From Adiantum capillus-veneris (lineage: Eukaryota > Streptophyta > Polypodiopsida > Polypodiales > Pteridaceae), in contig CM043959.1 of assembly GCA_014529385.2 (NCBI GenBank), positions 15,820,809 to 15,884,808 on the forward strand: 64,000 bases of DNA. Direction: 5' to 3'. The notes under the pieces were generated by a model that ran no database searches, had not been told where the DNA came from, and was given only the letters and a program-made list of their open reading frames with translations. The translations under genes and the position numbers were made by a program. Shown piece by piece: positions 8,971 to 22,575 of the stretch; positions within the stretch are counted from its first letter, which is position 1, and each line of letters opens with the position of its first letter.

Positions 8971-10968
8971 TGTCACAAACGGGAGCGCATAGCAATATAA
9001 AATATACTCGGATAAATAAAATTTATCACTTAATATTGAAGCCAGAGGATATAGAGAGAAATAGATAGAGAGAGAGAGATAAAGTGAGAAGATCGACACA
9101 GTACTGGGGACCAGAAGATGGGCTGGTCCCTCCCTGTAATAGTATCTTTATTACTGAGGAGAAGTCTATACAAGCACTTGAACCGAACGTGTTACCACGT
9201 TCGTTCTAGAATAAGACTTGATGGTTCCCGGAAGCCTCAGCTTCCGATTCCTGGGGCAAAACCCTATTCCAAGGAACTTCCGTTCCTTATTCCAATTCCT
9301 CGAGAATCAAGGTTCTTGCCTCTGGATCTCACCTTCCAGACTCAGGGCATGACATCCCTGCAACGCTCTTTTAGAACTCTATTTCCAGAGTCCTCTTCCC
9401 GTAGAACAACTCTACTTTCCCGGACACGAAGTCCTTACCTGGGAATCCCAACTTCCGGATCGCAACTTGAGAGACTACCTCTCTCCGATCTCTGGATCTA
9501 CTTCCCAAACTCGGGTACGAAACCCCTGGGCTGATCTGGCTCTAGTTCCTCAGAGCGCTTTTCTCCTGCAGAGGCTCATACTTTCCTATGCTCCTACTCC
9601 CTTACTAAGAGGAAGTACACCTGCAAACAAATACTCAGAGTTCATAACATGAAAATCGTTACCTTCAAAGTCTCGATGCTCAAAACCCAACTCCGTTCTC
9701 GAAAAGCAATTCCTCGGAAGAGATCTCTCCATAGAAAATCCTGTCTTCCAATCCTACACACAAAAGAGGTGTGTTCTGCGGTTCCTTCTCATAAATCAGC
9801 CCCATCTACGACGTTTAGGGGCTGAAATCAGAGAAAAAAAACAGCAGCTTGTCGCGATGGAAACACGCTCCGTAGGCACTTATTCGCGAGGGAACTCGCG
9901 CACTGGGTCTTGGCGACATCTGGTACACTTGGGGCAGCCATGGGCATCACCTGCAACGTCTTCTTTACGGCTGAAATTTGCAGCAGCATCTCCTCCTTGC
10001 AAAGATTGGTCCTCCCCTCTGAGTGAGGGCATGTGATGCTTTTATAGCTCCTAGCCACGGGCACGAAAAGCGGCTCGCGTAGAGATCGCGGCCGGGTTTC
10101 TTTTTTTATTTTATTTTTCAATTTTTTTTTTCGATGTTCTGCCAAAAAAAGAGAAAGAGAAAACGCTGGCTGATTTGTTGCCTTATTTATCAGATGGCTG
10201 CCCACTTATTAAGTGGGCGATCGGCGTATTTTAAAAATAGTCTGAACCTGTCCTAAAACTCAATAAAACCTTATAAGTTAAAAACAATGCTTTCACAGCA
10301 CTTCCCAGGCGTCCCTGGATACAATCACACGCACAATTGCAATGCAGACATAGACTTCCTCGCGAGAAAGCATCTGCTTTCCCGAAAGGCAATCCCGCTT
10401 TCTCAAAAAGCATCTGTTTTTCCTCAAAGTTTCCTCTGAACCCATCTTCATTCAAGTGCTTGCTTTTTCCTTGTGCACAATTCTAACACAGTTCGGAATT
10501 TCCTCCCGACTATGGATATTCCCTTTCCGATGCACCCATCACCCACCTTGTGACGCATTAGGAATACCCATCACCTAGTCCTTTCCTACCGAACTTACGG
10601 TACAATCTCCTTCACGATGCTCTATGTCACCCATCCTATGACACATCAGAGATGTCCGTTCCCGGATGGTCGGATACTTCTTTCCGATGCTCCTTGTCAC
10701 CCATCCGATGTGACGCATCAGAAGTACCCGTTCCTGGTGGCATTACAGATATTCCCGTTCTCAGTGTTCCCGTCATTACTTTAAATGACGCACTAGGAAT
10801 ACTCTGTACTCGGATGTCTCCAATGAGAAAAGCCCTCTCACTTAAAATTCCAATAATTCATTTAGAATTATTTTTCCTTGGTGTTCCAAGCGAGAAAACC
10901 CTCTCACTTATAAATCCAATAATTCATCTAGAATTATTTTTCTGTAAGATAAAACCAATTTAGCAACA
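8971..10968 (-). repeat. 3' LTR of the nested element
   Basis: 1998 bp, with ends TG...CA in minus orientation (TGTTGCTAAATTGG to CCCGTTTGTGACA). It keeps about 100 bp near 10.5-10.7 kb that the partner LTR lacks, including repeated TGACGCATCAG-type units. A TATA-like box (AGCTATAAAAGC, minus strand, about 10,040-10,051) lies mid-LTR and would mark the U3/R area. Open frames across it mirror those in the partner LTR and are not genes. Confidence 0.9.
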
Positions 10969-10981
10969 TCCCTCTCATTTA
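10969..10981 (-). other. polypurine tract of the nested element
   Basis: TAAATGAGAGGGA on the minus strand directly precedes the 3' LTR start TGTTGCTAAATTGG. It is the expected plus-strand priming site for reverse transcription. Confidence 0.8.
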
Positions 10982-11226
10982 TAAACAATTGTCCGCAACT
11001 GTAGAGGTCCAACTGAACTGTCGGGGAGAAACCGGAAAATTTCAAATCTTGCTCAATGGGTTGAGCCAGTCCTTTCTCAAAAGAGAACTTAGAAATTAAA
11101 TTAAACAAAAATTCAATAATTCAATACTTACCTTACGAGTTCATGTCCTTCCTCTAATACCTCGAGGATATCCTTCACCATTCATGAAACTTACGAGCCA
11201 TGTAAGAACTCGTCATTCGCGTCTTT

Positions 11227-11745
11227 CCGAGAATCTGTTAACTCAATTCCACCTTCTCAATTTCGAGAAGAATAATTCTCCTAGAAATCAATCTAGGTCT
11301 ATGTCCTTGCGCATAACCTTGCGCTATTAGTCCTGAGGATATTAAACCTCTTATGTCCTCCCGCATAGGGTATGTCGAGAGCATTAAGCTCATGTGAATC
11401 TTCCTGTGGCAGACAAAGTGTGCCACCTTACCAAAGTAAGTTCTTATTCCGGGCCTTTGCTTTGGGTAGGCCAATTGTTGTGATCCAAAGTTTCGTTATC
11501 CGAGACTCTGTTAACTTGATTCCGTCTTCTCAAATTCGAGAAGAATAATCTTCCTAGAAATCAATCTAGGTATCTGTCCTTGCGCATAATCCTGCGCTGT
11601 TAGCCTAGAGGGTATTAAACCTCTTGTGTTCTCCCACATAGGGAATGCCCAAGTCATAGAGCATGAAGCTCGATGTCTTTCTTTCACAAACAAAGTTTGC
11701 GATAACATTAAAGAAGGTTCTTGTTTCGGGCTGTCGCTCAACGTA
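11227..11745. repeat. two-copy tandem repeat, period 273 bp
   Basis: CCGAGAATCTGTTAACT (11227) recurs as CCGAGACTCTGTTAACT (11500). Each is followed by a related block containing CTAGAAATCAATCTAGG and ATTAAACCTCTTRTG. The copies are diverged. It lies between the 3' LTR and the gag remnant of the nested element, where pol would be expected. The rest of 10,982-13,110 shows no recognisable domain. Confidence 0.8.
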
Positions 11746-13109
11746 GGCGGACGGTTCCAGTCCGAAGATTCCTTGTGCAGGACAGCACTTCCTTCCAATC
11801 GTTTCCTCCTGCGAGTTATTACCACCAACAGTGATTTCCCGACGCCCATTAGCGTCTCTTCCTTACAAAATCATAAAAAATGATTCACCTTGCGAGCATC
11901 AATGACGATTTGCAAAACCTCAGGCAGATAGGATTCTAGCCATAGCATTTTCTGAACGTACGTTCAAACCCGGTTCACAATAGAGCGAACCCTCTTTGAA
12001 ATTTGAATCTCAGGGATGTTCTCCCATATGTAATTCTTACCATTTTGAAACGGTTGGCGAGCTATATTCTTACGAACATAATAGTTCGAATTTATTCCAG
12101 CAGCAGCGTGTAAATGCTACTTGACCTGCTCATGGAGAAACATATACCACAACCAAAAGTTGCTACTGTAATGGTAAAAGCACATAGCGTACTCAATGAT
12201 CAACGACCATCGGAAAACCTCTTCTCCGTAGAGAAGCTCAAATTCCTTCTACCAAACACATCTCAAATAGAGATTCTTGTGTCGGAATATTCTTGCACGC
12301 AAAAAGGCGCTTAAGAGAGTATAACAAACTCTCGTTCAGTTCCTTGGCATAGATCTGCATCTTCGTGTGTTAGCCATGTACTCAAAGGTGTACATAATTC
12401 TTAAGCTGTGTTAGAGTTTCGGTGAACCTGGGAAATTACCTTCCCTTCGTAAGATCCTTAGAGCGAAGACGCTCAACTTGATGATCACTTGGCTCGATCT
12501 TAGAGCAAAACCCGCTCATCAAATAATCTAGGATTTTAATCCTTGGATTCCTCAAGCACAGGCCGTAGTCGTCGCTTGTTCCTTCCCTCGTAAAAAGAGT
12601 GTTCATTCACTTGTGCGAAAAGCACTACCATATCTTCCCTTACCGGGTAGGGGGTGTGGGCTTAAAGAGTACTCAAGCTTCATGAAAGCTTTTCTTTGCT
12701 TGAAAACTCAGAATGGTTCCTTCATAATTTCCTACCCGCAATAGCAGGTAATTTGTTGGAGAATTACCGGATACCAGATCAATCATGGACTTTCCGGATG
12801 GTTAAGCAAAGCATTGTATAAACAATAATCTGACTCAACCTTACTCTCATAAACACTCGAGAGTGATTGTCCTGGTTAGACACAACTATACCTCGTGCAA
12901 AAGAGCAAACAAGCACAATGCACTTTATGATTTTCGCAAAGATGTAACTTTGCTTGAAAACCTGCCCTCTCACTTAAAGTTCGAGGGTCTTTTATTCAAG
13001 AACTCAGGAGTTAGATCGAATTCCCTTACTCCAAACTTTCTGTGTTCAATGATTCCCGTCCCACTACGGGGATTGGATTCTATGTACACTAAGGTATACA
13101 CTTTCAGCT

Positions 13110-13730
13110 TTTATTGCTGACTCTACCATCTGCTACAAAGTATTTTGCAGATGGGTTTACAAAATTCGGGCAAAAGTCCTTCGTTAAATTTGTTCATCTT
13201 TCCTTCCTCAGAGAGGATCGAGAATGGAGCTACCTTGGCAAGAGTGAACCACTACTTGCTTGGAATAACTTGTGTTCCTATTGGGCAAACCGACCCCAAT
13301 CTTCTTGGATGCCTTGCTCAAAGCGTAGAGGAAAAAAGATTTGTTGAAAAATTCAGCCTTGAATTGAATCCAAGTCTTGTTGTAAGTTCCTTGCAGAGCT
13401 TTGGTATCCCACCGAGTACTTGCAATCCCCTTGAGGTGTTTCGTCACATGCCTCACCTTCGACGCTTCTCAGAAATTGCCGTTTGCAAAGGCAACTTTAT
13501 ACTGTTGAATGAAAACCGTAGCTTTCGGGACATATTCTCTTCCGTCAAAAGTATCAAACTTGACCGGAGTGTCCTGAGGTCTAAAGACCTTCTTCATATC
13601 CTTACCGGAATGACGGGATTTCATGGCTATAGTTCTGGATTGATGTTCATGAATATCTTATGGGTTCTGAACGATCTTGAGCATTCCGCTCCTTGGATTC
13701 TCTAGGTTCTTGAGCATCATGCTCTTGTCG
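13110..13730 (-). pseudogene. gypsy gag remnant inside the nested element
   Basis: Minus-strand translation gives DTPVKFDTFDGREYVPKA, then FIQQYKVAFANGNF, a TGA stop (13469-13471), then EASKVRHVTKHLKGIAS, RWDTKALQGTYNKTWIQFKA and EFFNKSFF. It aligns with the gag of the element at 0.9-3.2 kb (FETFRGTEDQLKAL ... FLKGNALQWW ... TWVQFKQLF), so the element is Ty3/gypsy-related. Frame changes follow near 13,340 and 13,210, where KFNEGLLPEFCKPIC-like sequence appears in another frame. It is non-functional. It lies just downstream of the PBS, as expected for gag. Confidence 0.8.
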
Positions 13731-13916
13731 CCTTCTCAGAGGATCCCAAGTCTTGTGTCGACTTTTTGCAGAGAGAGAAAAAAAAAAATCCCAACTCTGC
13801 GAGCTTTTCCTGCAAGACTTAGGTTTCCGCCTGCTTACTTCTCTCTTGGCTTGTCATGGCTTCTTCCCGTATCTTCCCAGAGTCGTCCTCCTTTACAGAG
13901 AAAGAGAGGAGACCAT

Positions 13917-13928
13917 GCTCTGATACCA
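13917..13928 (-). other. PBS for initiator tRNA-Met
   Basis: The plus strand reads GCTCTGATACCA, i.e. TGGTATCAGAGC on minus, one base from the LTR end at 13,930. This fixes the orientation of the nested element. Confidence 0.92.
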
Positions 13929-13929
13929 C

Positions 13930-15822
13930 TGTCACAAACGGGAGCGCATAGCAATATAAAATATACTCGGATAAATAAAATTTATCACTTAATATTGAAG
14001 CCAGAGGATATAGAGAGATATAGATAGAGAGAGAGAGATAAAGTGAGAAGATCGACAGTACTGGGGACCAGAAGATGGGCTGGTCCCTCCCCGTAATAGT
14101 ATCTTTATTACTGAGGAATAGTCTATACAAGCACTTGAACCGAACGTATTACCACGTTCGTTCTAGAATAAGACTTGATGGTTCCTGGAAGCCTGAGCTT
14201 CCGATTCCTAGGGCAAAACCCTATTCCAAGGAACTTCCGTTCCTTATTCCAATTCCTCGAGAATCAAGGTTCTCGCCTTTGGATCTCACCTTCCAGACTC
14301 AGGGCATGACATCCCTGCAACTCTCTTTTAGAACTCTATTTCCAGAGTCCTCTTCCCGCAGAACAACTCTGCTTTCCCGGACACGAAGTCCTTACCTGGG
14401 AATCCCAACTTTCGGATCGCAACTTGAGAGACTACCTCTCTCCAATCCGTGGATCTACTTCCCAAACTCAGGTACGAAACCCCTGGGCTGATCTGGCTCT
14501 AGTTCCTCAGAGCGCTTTTCTCCTGCAGAGGCTCATACCTTCCTCTGCTCCTACTCCCTCACTAAGAGGAAGTACACCTGCAAACAAATACTCAGAGTTC
14601 ATAACATGAAAATCGTTACCTTCAAAGTCTCGATGCTCAAAACCCAACTCCGTTCTCGAAAAGCAATTCCCCGGAAGAGATCTCTCCATAGAAAATCCTC
14701 TCTTCCAATCCTACACACAAAAGAGGTGTGTTCTGCGGTTCCTTCTCATAAATCAGCCTCGTCTACGACGTTTAGGGGCTGAAATCAGAGAAAAAAACAG
14801 TAGCTTGTCGCGATGGAAACACGCTCCGTAGGCACTTCTTCGCGAGGAAACTCGCGCACTGGGTCTTGGCGACATCTGGTACGCTTGGGGCAGCCATGGG
14901 CATCACCTGCAACGTCTTCTTTACGGCTGAAATTTGCAGCAGCATCTCCTCCTTGCAAAGATTGGTCCTCCCCTCTGAGTGAGGGCATGTGATTCTTTTA
15001 TAGCTCCTAGCCACGGGCACGAAAAGCTGCTTGCGTAGAGATCGCGGCCGGGTTTCTTTTTTTATTTTATTTTTCAATTTTTTTTTTCGATGTTCTGCCA
15101 AAAAAAGAGAAAGAGAAAACGCTGGCTGATCTGTTGCCTTATTTATCAGATGGCTGCCCACTTATTAAGTGGGCGACCGGCGTATTTTAAAAATAGTCTG
15201 AACCTGCCCAAAAACTCAATAAAACCTTATAAGTTAAAAACAATGCTTTCACAGCACTTCCCAGGCGTCCCTGGATGCAATCACACGCACAATTGCAATG
15301 CAGACATAGACTTCCTCGCGAGAAAGCATCTGCTTTCCCGAAAGGCAATCCCGCTTTCTCAAAAAGCATCTGTTTTTCCTCAAAGTTTCCTTTGAACCCA
15401 TCTTCATTCAAGTGCTTGCTTTTTCCTTGTGCACAATTCTAACACAGTTCGGAATTTCCTCCCGACTATGGACCCACCTTGTGACGCATCAGGAATACCC
15501 ATCACCTAGTCCTTTCCTACCGAACTTACGGTACAATCTCCTTCACGATGCAATTCATCTGATGTGACGCATCAGAAGTACCCGTTCCTGGTGGCCTTAC
15601 AGATATTCCCGTTCTCAGTGTTCCCGTCATTACTTTAAATGACGCACTAGGAATACTCTGTACTCGGATGTCTCCAGTGAGAAAAGCCCTCTCACTTAAA
15701 ATTCCAATAAGTCATTTAGAATTATTTTTCCTTGGTATTCCAAGCGAGAAAACCCTCTCACTTATAAATCCAATAATTCATCTAGAATTATTTTTCTGTA
15801 AGATAAAGCCAATTTAGCAACA
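13930..15822 (-). repeat. 5' LTR of the nested element
   Basis: 1893 bp, nearly identical to 8971-10968 apart from scattered substitutions and deletions near 15.47 and 15.55 kb. Its internal end at 13,930 adjoins the PBS. The high similarity of the two LTRs suggests insertion more recently than most neighbouring elements. Confidence 0.9.
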
Positions 15823-16613
15823 ACTTGCTCTTCACGAGGGAGTAGGAGCGGAGGAAGGCATGAGCCTCTGTAAGAGAAAGCGCCCTGAGGAACTAGAGCC
15901 AAATCAGCCCAAGGGTTTCGTACCCGAGTTTGGGAAGTAGATCCACGGATCGGAGAGTGGTAGACTCTCGAGATGTGATCCGGAAGTTGAAATTCCTGAG
16001 GGAAGGACTTCATGTCGAGGAAAGGAGAGTTATTTTGCAGGAAGAGGACTTTGGAAACCGAGTAAGAAGAGAGTTGCAGGGCTGCCATGCCCTGAGTCTG
16101 GAAGGTGAGATCCAGAGGCGAGAACCTTGATTCTCGAGGATTTGGAATAAGGAACGGAAGTTCCTTGGGATAGGGTTTTGCCCTAGGAACAGGAAGCCAA
16201 GGCTTCCGGGAACCATAAAGTCTTATTCTAGAACGAACGTGGTAATACGTTCAGTTCAAGTGCTTGTATAGACTTCTCCTTAGTAATAAAGATACTATTA
16301 CGGGGGGGGGACCAGCCCATCTTCTGGTCCCATATTGTGTTGATATTCTCACTCTCTCTCTCTCTCTCTCTCTCTATCTATTTTTTACTATATCCTTTGG
16401 CTTCAGTATTATGTATTCTATTTATCCGAGTATATGTGCTCCCGTTTGTGACACCATGTAACCTATTTAAGAAGCCTTGGGAGTGGGCTTTGTAGATAAG
16501 CTTGGGAGCTTAATACTGAGCACATTTTCCAACAGTTGTACTTTTGTGATTATCAATCAAGAAAGAAATATTGAAAGGGACGTAGTACGTATGGAAGCGG
16601 AACTTTGTCGTGT

Positions 16614-16616
<3 letters not shown>

Positions 16617-16684
<68 letters not shown>
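16617..16684. repeat. (CT)34 microsatellite
   Basis: A perfect CT run of 68 bp in the right half of the outer LTR. The Ser/Leu repeat frames it creates are not genes. Confidence 0.98.
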
Positions 16685-16686
<2 letters not shown>

Positions 16687-17121
16687 TTAGGTCAGTTTAT
16701 TGCAGTTGCTAGATTTTCTGCTTGGGTGTCCAAGCTTGTTACATGTCAAGTCCTTCATCCACTTCGCATCAAGAGCAAGCTAGTTTTTGAACTTGACCAA
16801 GTATTTGGGGACTAGCTTACCCTTCACTTAATTTCCTTGTGTGCTAGGATCTGCTCAAGTAAAAGAATCCTCTACCTCAAGATGCTCGTCCTGTTCCATG
16901 TCCTCTTGCATCTCATCCTTGGAAGGTCATAGTACCTTCTTGCATGAATGCAGTGAATAGTTTTGGGAAATGGGGACATTGCCCGAAACCTTGCGAATGT
17001 TGTTTGGTGACACATTTTGTGGCTTATGAACAATGGTAAGTATAGCCCCCCTTCCTTTTGGGATGAAAAGTTATAGGATTAGAGCCTTGGGCAACCTATA
17101 AGTCATGTAGAAGATTAATAA

Positions 17122-17335
17122 TTTTGTGTTCACACACAATTGTAATTTTTAAATGGACATAAAGGACTTCAATCAAAGCCCTTTGACCAATTTGAGAATT
17201 TTGATAAGTGACAAGTCTAAAAAGACTAAATTTGTGTTCATACTTAATTTTAATTTCTAAGTGGACATAAAGGAATTAAATTAAAGCCCTTTGACCAATT
17301 TGACAATTTTGACAAGTGAGAAGTCTAGAAAGGCT
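17122..17335. repeat. two-copy tandem repeat, about 107 bp
   Basis: Both copies contain GGACATAAAGGA, then AAAGCCCTTTGACCAATTTG and AAGTCTARAAAGRCT. The copies (17122-17228 and 17229-17335) differ at roughly one base in seven. The flank 16,744-17,121 shows no gene. Confidence 0.8.
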
Positions 17336-17985
17336 GGCTTATAAGAGAATTTGCGAGTTTGAGCTTCTAGGGAATTTTTGGGGGCCGAAAACTCTCTTTT
17401 TGCAGCATTTTTCTGCGTTTTGAAGCTTTCCATAGATCTACCTTGGGGGAGCCTCTTTTCATCATCCTACGCCACTTTTCTACATATATGGAGCTGTTTT
17501 TATCATTGAATTCTCTGTTTTTCAGTACTTTTCTTGCAATTTCAACCAACCCTCTTCGATAGAGATCATGTGGAACTCTCTTTTCAATCTATGTCGACAA
17601 TGGAATTGCATTAGAATTGAAGATTTCAGCCATTAAACGACTTCCATCGCGAAGGCTTTGTTGAGTCTACTCTATTGTAAGCATTCTTTTGTCGTATGTG
17701 CTTGCGATGATTGTGGCTTCTTGTTTGGAAGACAATTGCAAGGAAATAGAGGCACTTGAGAGAGTAGATAAAAGGAACAAGCGGCTTGGAGAATGGACAT
17801 CGGTATGGAAGTCTGGCATTGTATTGCCCATGATACTATGTACAATTCTCCCATAAATAAAGAATTTTTGAGGGAGGGGTCGGGCGTTTTTGGCTCGTTG
17901 TGTGCCTTGTTTCATTTTAGCTTTGTCTTTGAAGAATGCAAGTGTTTGTCCTCTGAGTGTCCAACCCGGTAACAGCGTACACAAT

Positions 17986-17986
<1 letters not shown>
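17336..17986. other. no gene seen; possible decayed LTR end
   Basis: No coding homology is recognised. CTGAGTGTCCAACCCGGTAACA (17954-17975) resembles the LTR termini at 4418 and 16,743, so this may be the 3' side of another decayed LTR. No PBS follows. Confidence 0.35.

Positions 17987-18036
<50 letters not shown>
17987..18036. repeat. (CT)25 microsatellite
   Basis: A perfect 50-bp CT run just after the LTR-end-like block. Confidence 0.97.
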
Positions 18037-18039
<3 letters not shown>

Positions 18040-19204
18040 CCTCTAGAGGGGTTGAACGAAAGTGATACAGATAGGTGAAAACTTGTGCTTGATGAGGGGA
18101 TGATCGAGTGCTGCAAACTGCAGGAGAATAGGGGGGCATTGATTCCCTCAAGGGTTGATCTACTCCTGCGAATTTCTTGAGAATAAGGGCGCATTGAGAG
18201 AGGCTGATGCGCCCAACCCTTCCAACCAAGGCTGAAGACGCTAGAGAGTGACGTCAACCGATCACAGAACAGAATGTTCTGTTACGTGTAATGGCTGAGA
18301 TGCCTTGGACAGTGTTAAAGGCTGAAAACACGCTTCCATGTGTGTTATATCGAGGTGATGACAATGGCTGACTCTTGTACAAGAGGAGGGGTTGATGTGC
18401 TGCACAAATTTGCAGGAGGGAAGAAACGGGGAAAGAGAGGAAAGGGGGGCTGGCAAGGGAGGGGGGTGCTGAGAGAGGGTTGCACGGAAGACTTTCCAGG
18501 CTGAAAGTGCCAGGAGGGACTCCTTTGAGCAATCGCAACAATGTGAAGAGATTTTTTTTTTTTTAAAATTTAGAAAACAGAAATGCTGCGTTAGTCTCTG
18601 GGGCTTTATTTGCAATACTTGAAAGGTGAATTAGAAATTGCTTAAAGTCGGACACTAGTAACTGACTCTGGTTAACTTGCTTATGTCAGGATTGAGTTTC
18701 AAACTTTTTTGTCTTTAAATCAGAGAGTTTGTATAAAAATGATAAAAGTATGCCTAAATCCATAGACGGGTTAAAATTGCATGCCACCATTCATAGAGAA
18801 GTGGTGCACATGACTTTGTCAAATGCTGAAACAACAGAAAGCATGAGATTGGGGGTGATGGGAAGAGCGCTTTCTGCCTGGTATATCTAAAAACTGGCTG
18901 AGTTGGTGCTGGTGATGCCAGGAAGCACTCTGCTTGCAAGAGTGGATTGTGGGTGGACTCAAGGGAACTAGTAAAGATGCTGCATGTGATTTTTGAACTA
19001 AAAACATGGAAAGGCTGAAACATCAGAGAATACTGCCAGATTAGCCTCTTGCAATGCGCTTACCTTGTGCACATTCCATGACCTAAACCGTTCTGTTCTG
19101 GTATCTTAAATGAGATGCGATATGAGATCAATTAAATTTCATATTGTATCAGATCTGTTCTGTTCTGCTCTTAATCTAACATGTATACACGTTAATGGTT
19201 CTAG
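18037..19204. other. no gene seen; possible intron upstream of the kelch exon
   Basis: No coding region is supported. The last 40 bases contain TCTAAC (branch-point-like, about 19,174-19,179) and end in GGTTCTAG at 19,204, which would serve as a splice acceptor for the next exon. Earlier exons of that gene were not found in the window. Confidence 0.4.
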
Positions 19205-19475
19205 GTACGATGTGGCTGCCAATGTCTGGGTCCAGGAGTCTGCCCTCCCTCGAAAGGCACTCGTGAAGGCTTCTTGCAGAGTAGTTGCTGTAGATGGGGA
19301 GCTCTTTGTTTACTGTGAGGAACGAGGTCAAAGCTCATGTCCAACAGGTAAAATTCCATTGTTTTTCCAAGTTTATCACCCGAAGAGGAAGGCATGGAGG
19401 TTTGTGTCCACACAGCCCCCCCCACGCAAGTCACCCAGCCGTCCTTGGATAGCTGCTTGTAGTATAAGGTTGTAG
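19205..19475 (+). CDS. last exon of a kelch-repeat (F-box/kelch-like) gene
   Basis: Reading from an AG acceptor at 19,203-19,204, a 90-codon open frame gives YDVAANVWVQESALPRKAL, then CRVVAVDGELFVYCEER, then VYHPKRKAWRFVSTQPPP and ends CSIRL with TAG at 19,473-19,475. The pattern YD-x5-W, then GELFVY, then VYxPxxxxWRxV matches consecutive kelch blades as in plant F-box/kelch proteins, which act as substrate receptors of SCF ubiquitin ligases. No F-box is present here. The frame is intact and the codons look conserved, unlike the decayed transposon ORFs, so it may be a real exon of a gene with very long introns. It could equally be an orphaned exon. Family call moderate; gene identity unknown. 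Confidence 0.5.
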
Positions 19476-22229
<2,754 letters not shown>

Positions 22230-22575
22230 TTTCTCATGCCTTACCATCTATAGCTTGCTCCAACGCTCGAGACAGAATCCTTTTTGCAGTTTTTGGTGTG
22301 GATGCTTGACATGTACTTTGCTTGACTCATACTGAGCCGTTGCAGTTTTCGTGGGGTTTTTAGAGTTAGTTTAGATGGTTATTTGAGAGATTAGATGCTT
22401 GACATATGTTTCTCATGCCTTACCATCGATAGCTTGCTCCTACGCTTGAGAGAGATTCCTTTTCTGCGGTTTTTCGCTTGGATGCTTGGCATGTACTTTG
22501 CTTGACTCATACTCGGCCGTTGTAGCTTTCGTGGGGTTTTTAGAGTTAGTCTAGATGGTTATTCGAGAGATTAGA
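22230..22575. repeat. two-copy tandem duplication, period 179 bp
   Basis: TTTCTCATGCCTTACCATC begins both copies (22230 and 22409). The copies share TAGCTTGCTCC, ATGTACTTTGCTTGACTCAT and GTGGGGTTTTTAGAGTTAG. They are highly similar, so fairly recent. No coding function is evident. Confidence 0.88.

Larger units (their letters stand above)
8971..15822 (-). mobile_element. LTR retrotransposon with 2-kb LTRs, probably non-autonomous Ty3/gypsy
   Basis: Two long direct repeats (8971-10968 and 13930-15822) enclose about 2.96 kb. Both start TGTCACAAACGGG and end TTTAGCAACA on the plus strand. On the minus strand the right repeat is followed by GTGGTATCAGAGC (PBS). The left repeat is preceded by TAAATGAGAGGGA (polypurine tract). 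The element therefore reads right to left. Flanks are ACTTT (8966-8970) and ACTTG (15823-15827), a probable target duplication with one change. The interior contains only gag-like remnants; no RT or integrase was found. It sits inside a solo LTR of its own family. Confidence 0.9.
8305..16453 (+). repeat. solo LTR, split by a nested element (8305-8970 and 15823-16453)
   Basis: It begins TGTTGCTAAATTGGC at 8305 and ends GCTCCCGTTTGTGACA at 16,453. It is flanked by perfect 5-bp direct repeats CCATG (8300-8304 and 16454-16458), the hallmark of one integration followed by LTR-LTR recombination. No PBS or polypurine tract adjoins it. It contains a TATA-like GAGCTATAAAAGC at about 8767 and a CT run. 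It is the same family as the LTRs of the element inserted in it, but in opposite orientation and about 1.3 kb instead of 1.9-2.0 kb. The nested element sits at 8970/15,823. Confidence 0.88.
8036..16743 (+). repeat. outer LTR, split by nested insertion (8036-8304 and 16459-16743)
   Basis: A polypurine tract (TGAAGAGGAGGGTA, 8022-8035) is directly followed by TGTCACAAGTGTGATGACG, an LTR start. The LTR breaks at 8304 and resumes at 16,459, ending in GTGTCCAAGCTTGTTACA at 16,743. Joined, it is about 554 bp, and its ends resemble the LTR ends at 5266 and 4418. It is thus probably the 3' LTR of a chromovirus-type gypsy element lying to the left. The interior holds the CCATG-flanked solo LTR. The second half also contains a (CT)34 run. 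Confidence 0.75.

Noticed and set aside
9118-9534. 138-codon plus-strand frame, repeated at 14,075-14,491
   Set aside because: Both lie at the same place in the two LTRs of one element and run against its orientation. There is no domain, so they are a by-product of LTR sequence.
12114-12314. 66-codon plus-strand frame in the nested element
   Set aside because: It is antisense to the element, short and without family resemblance.
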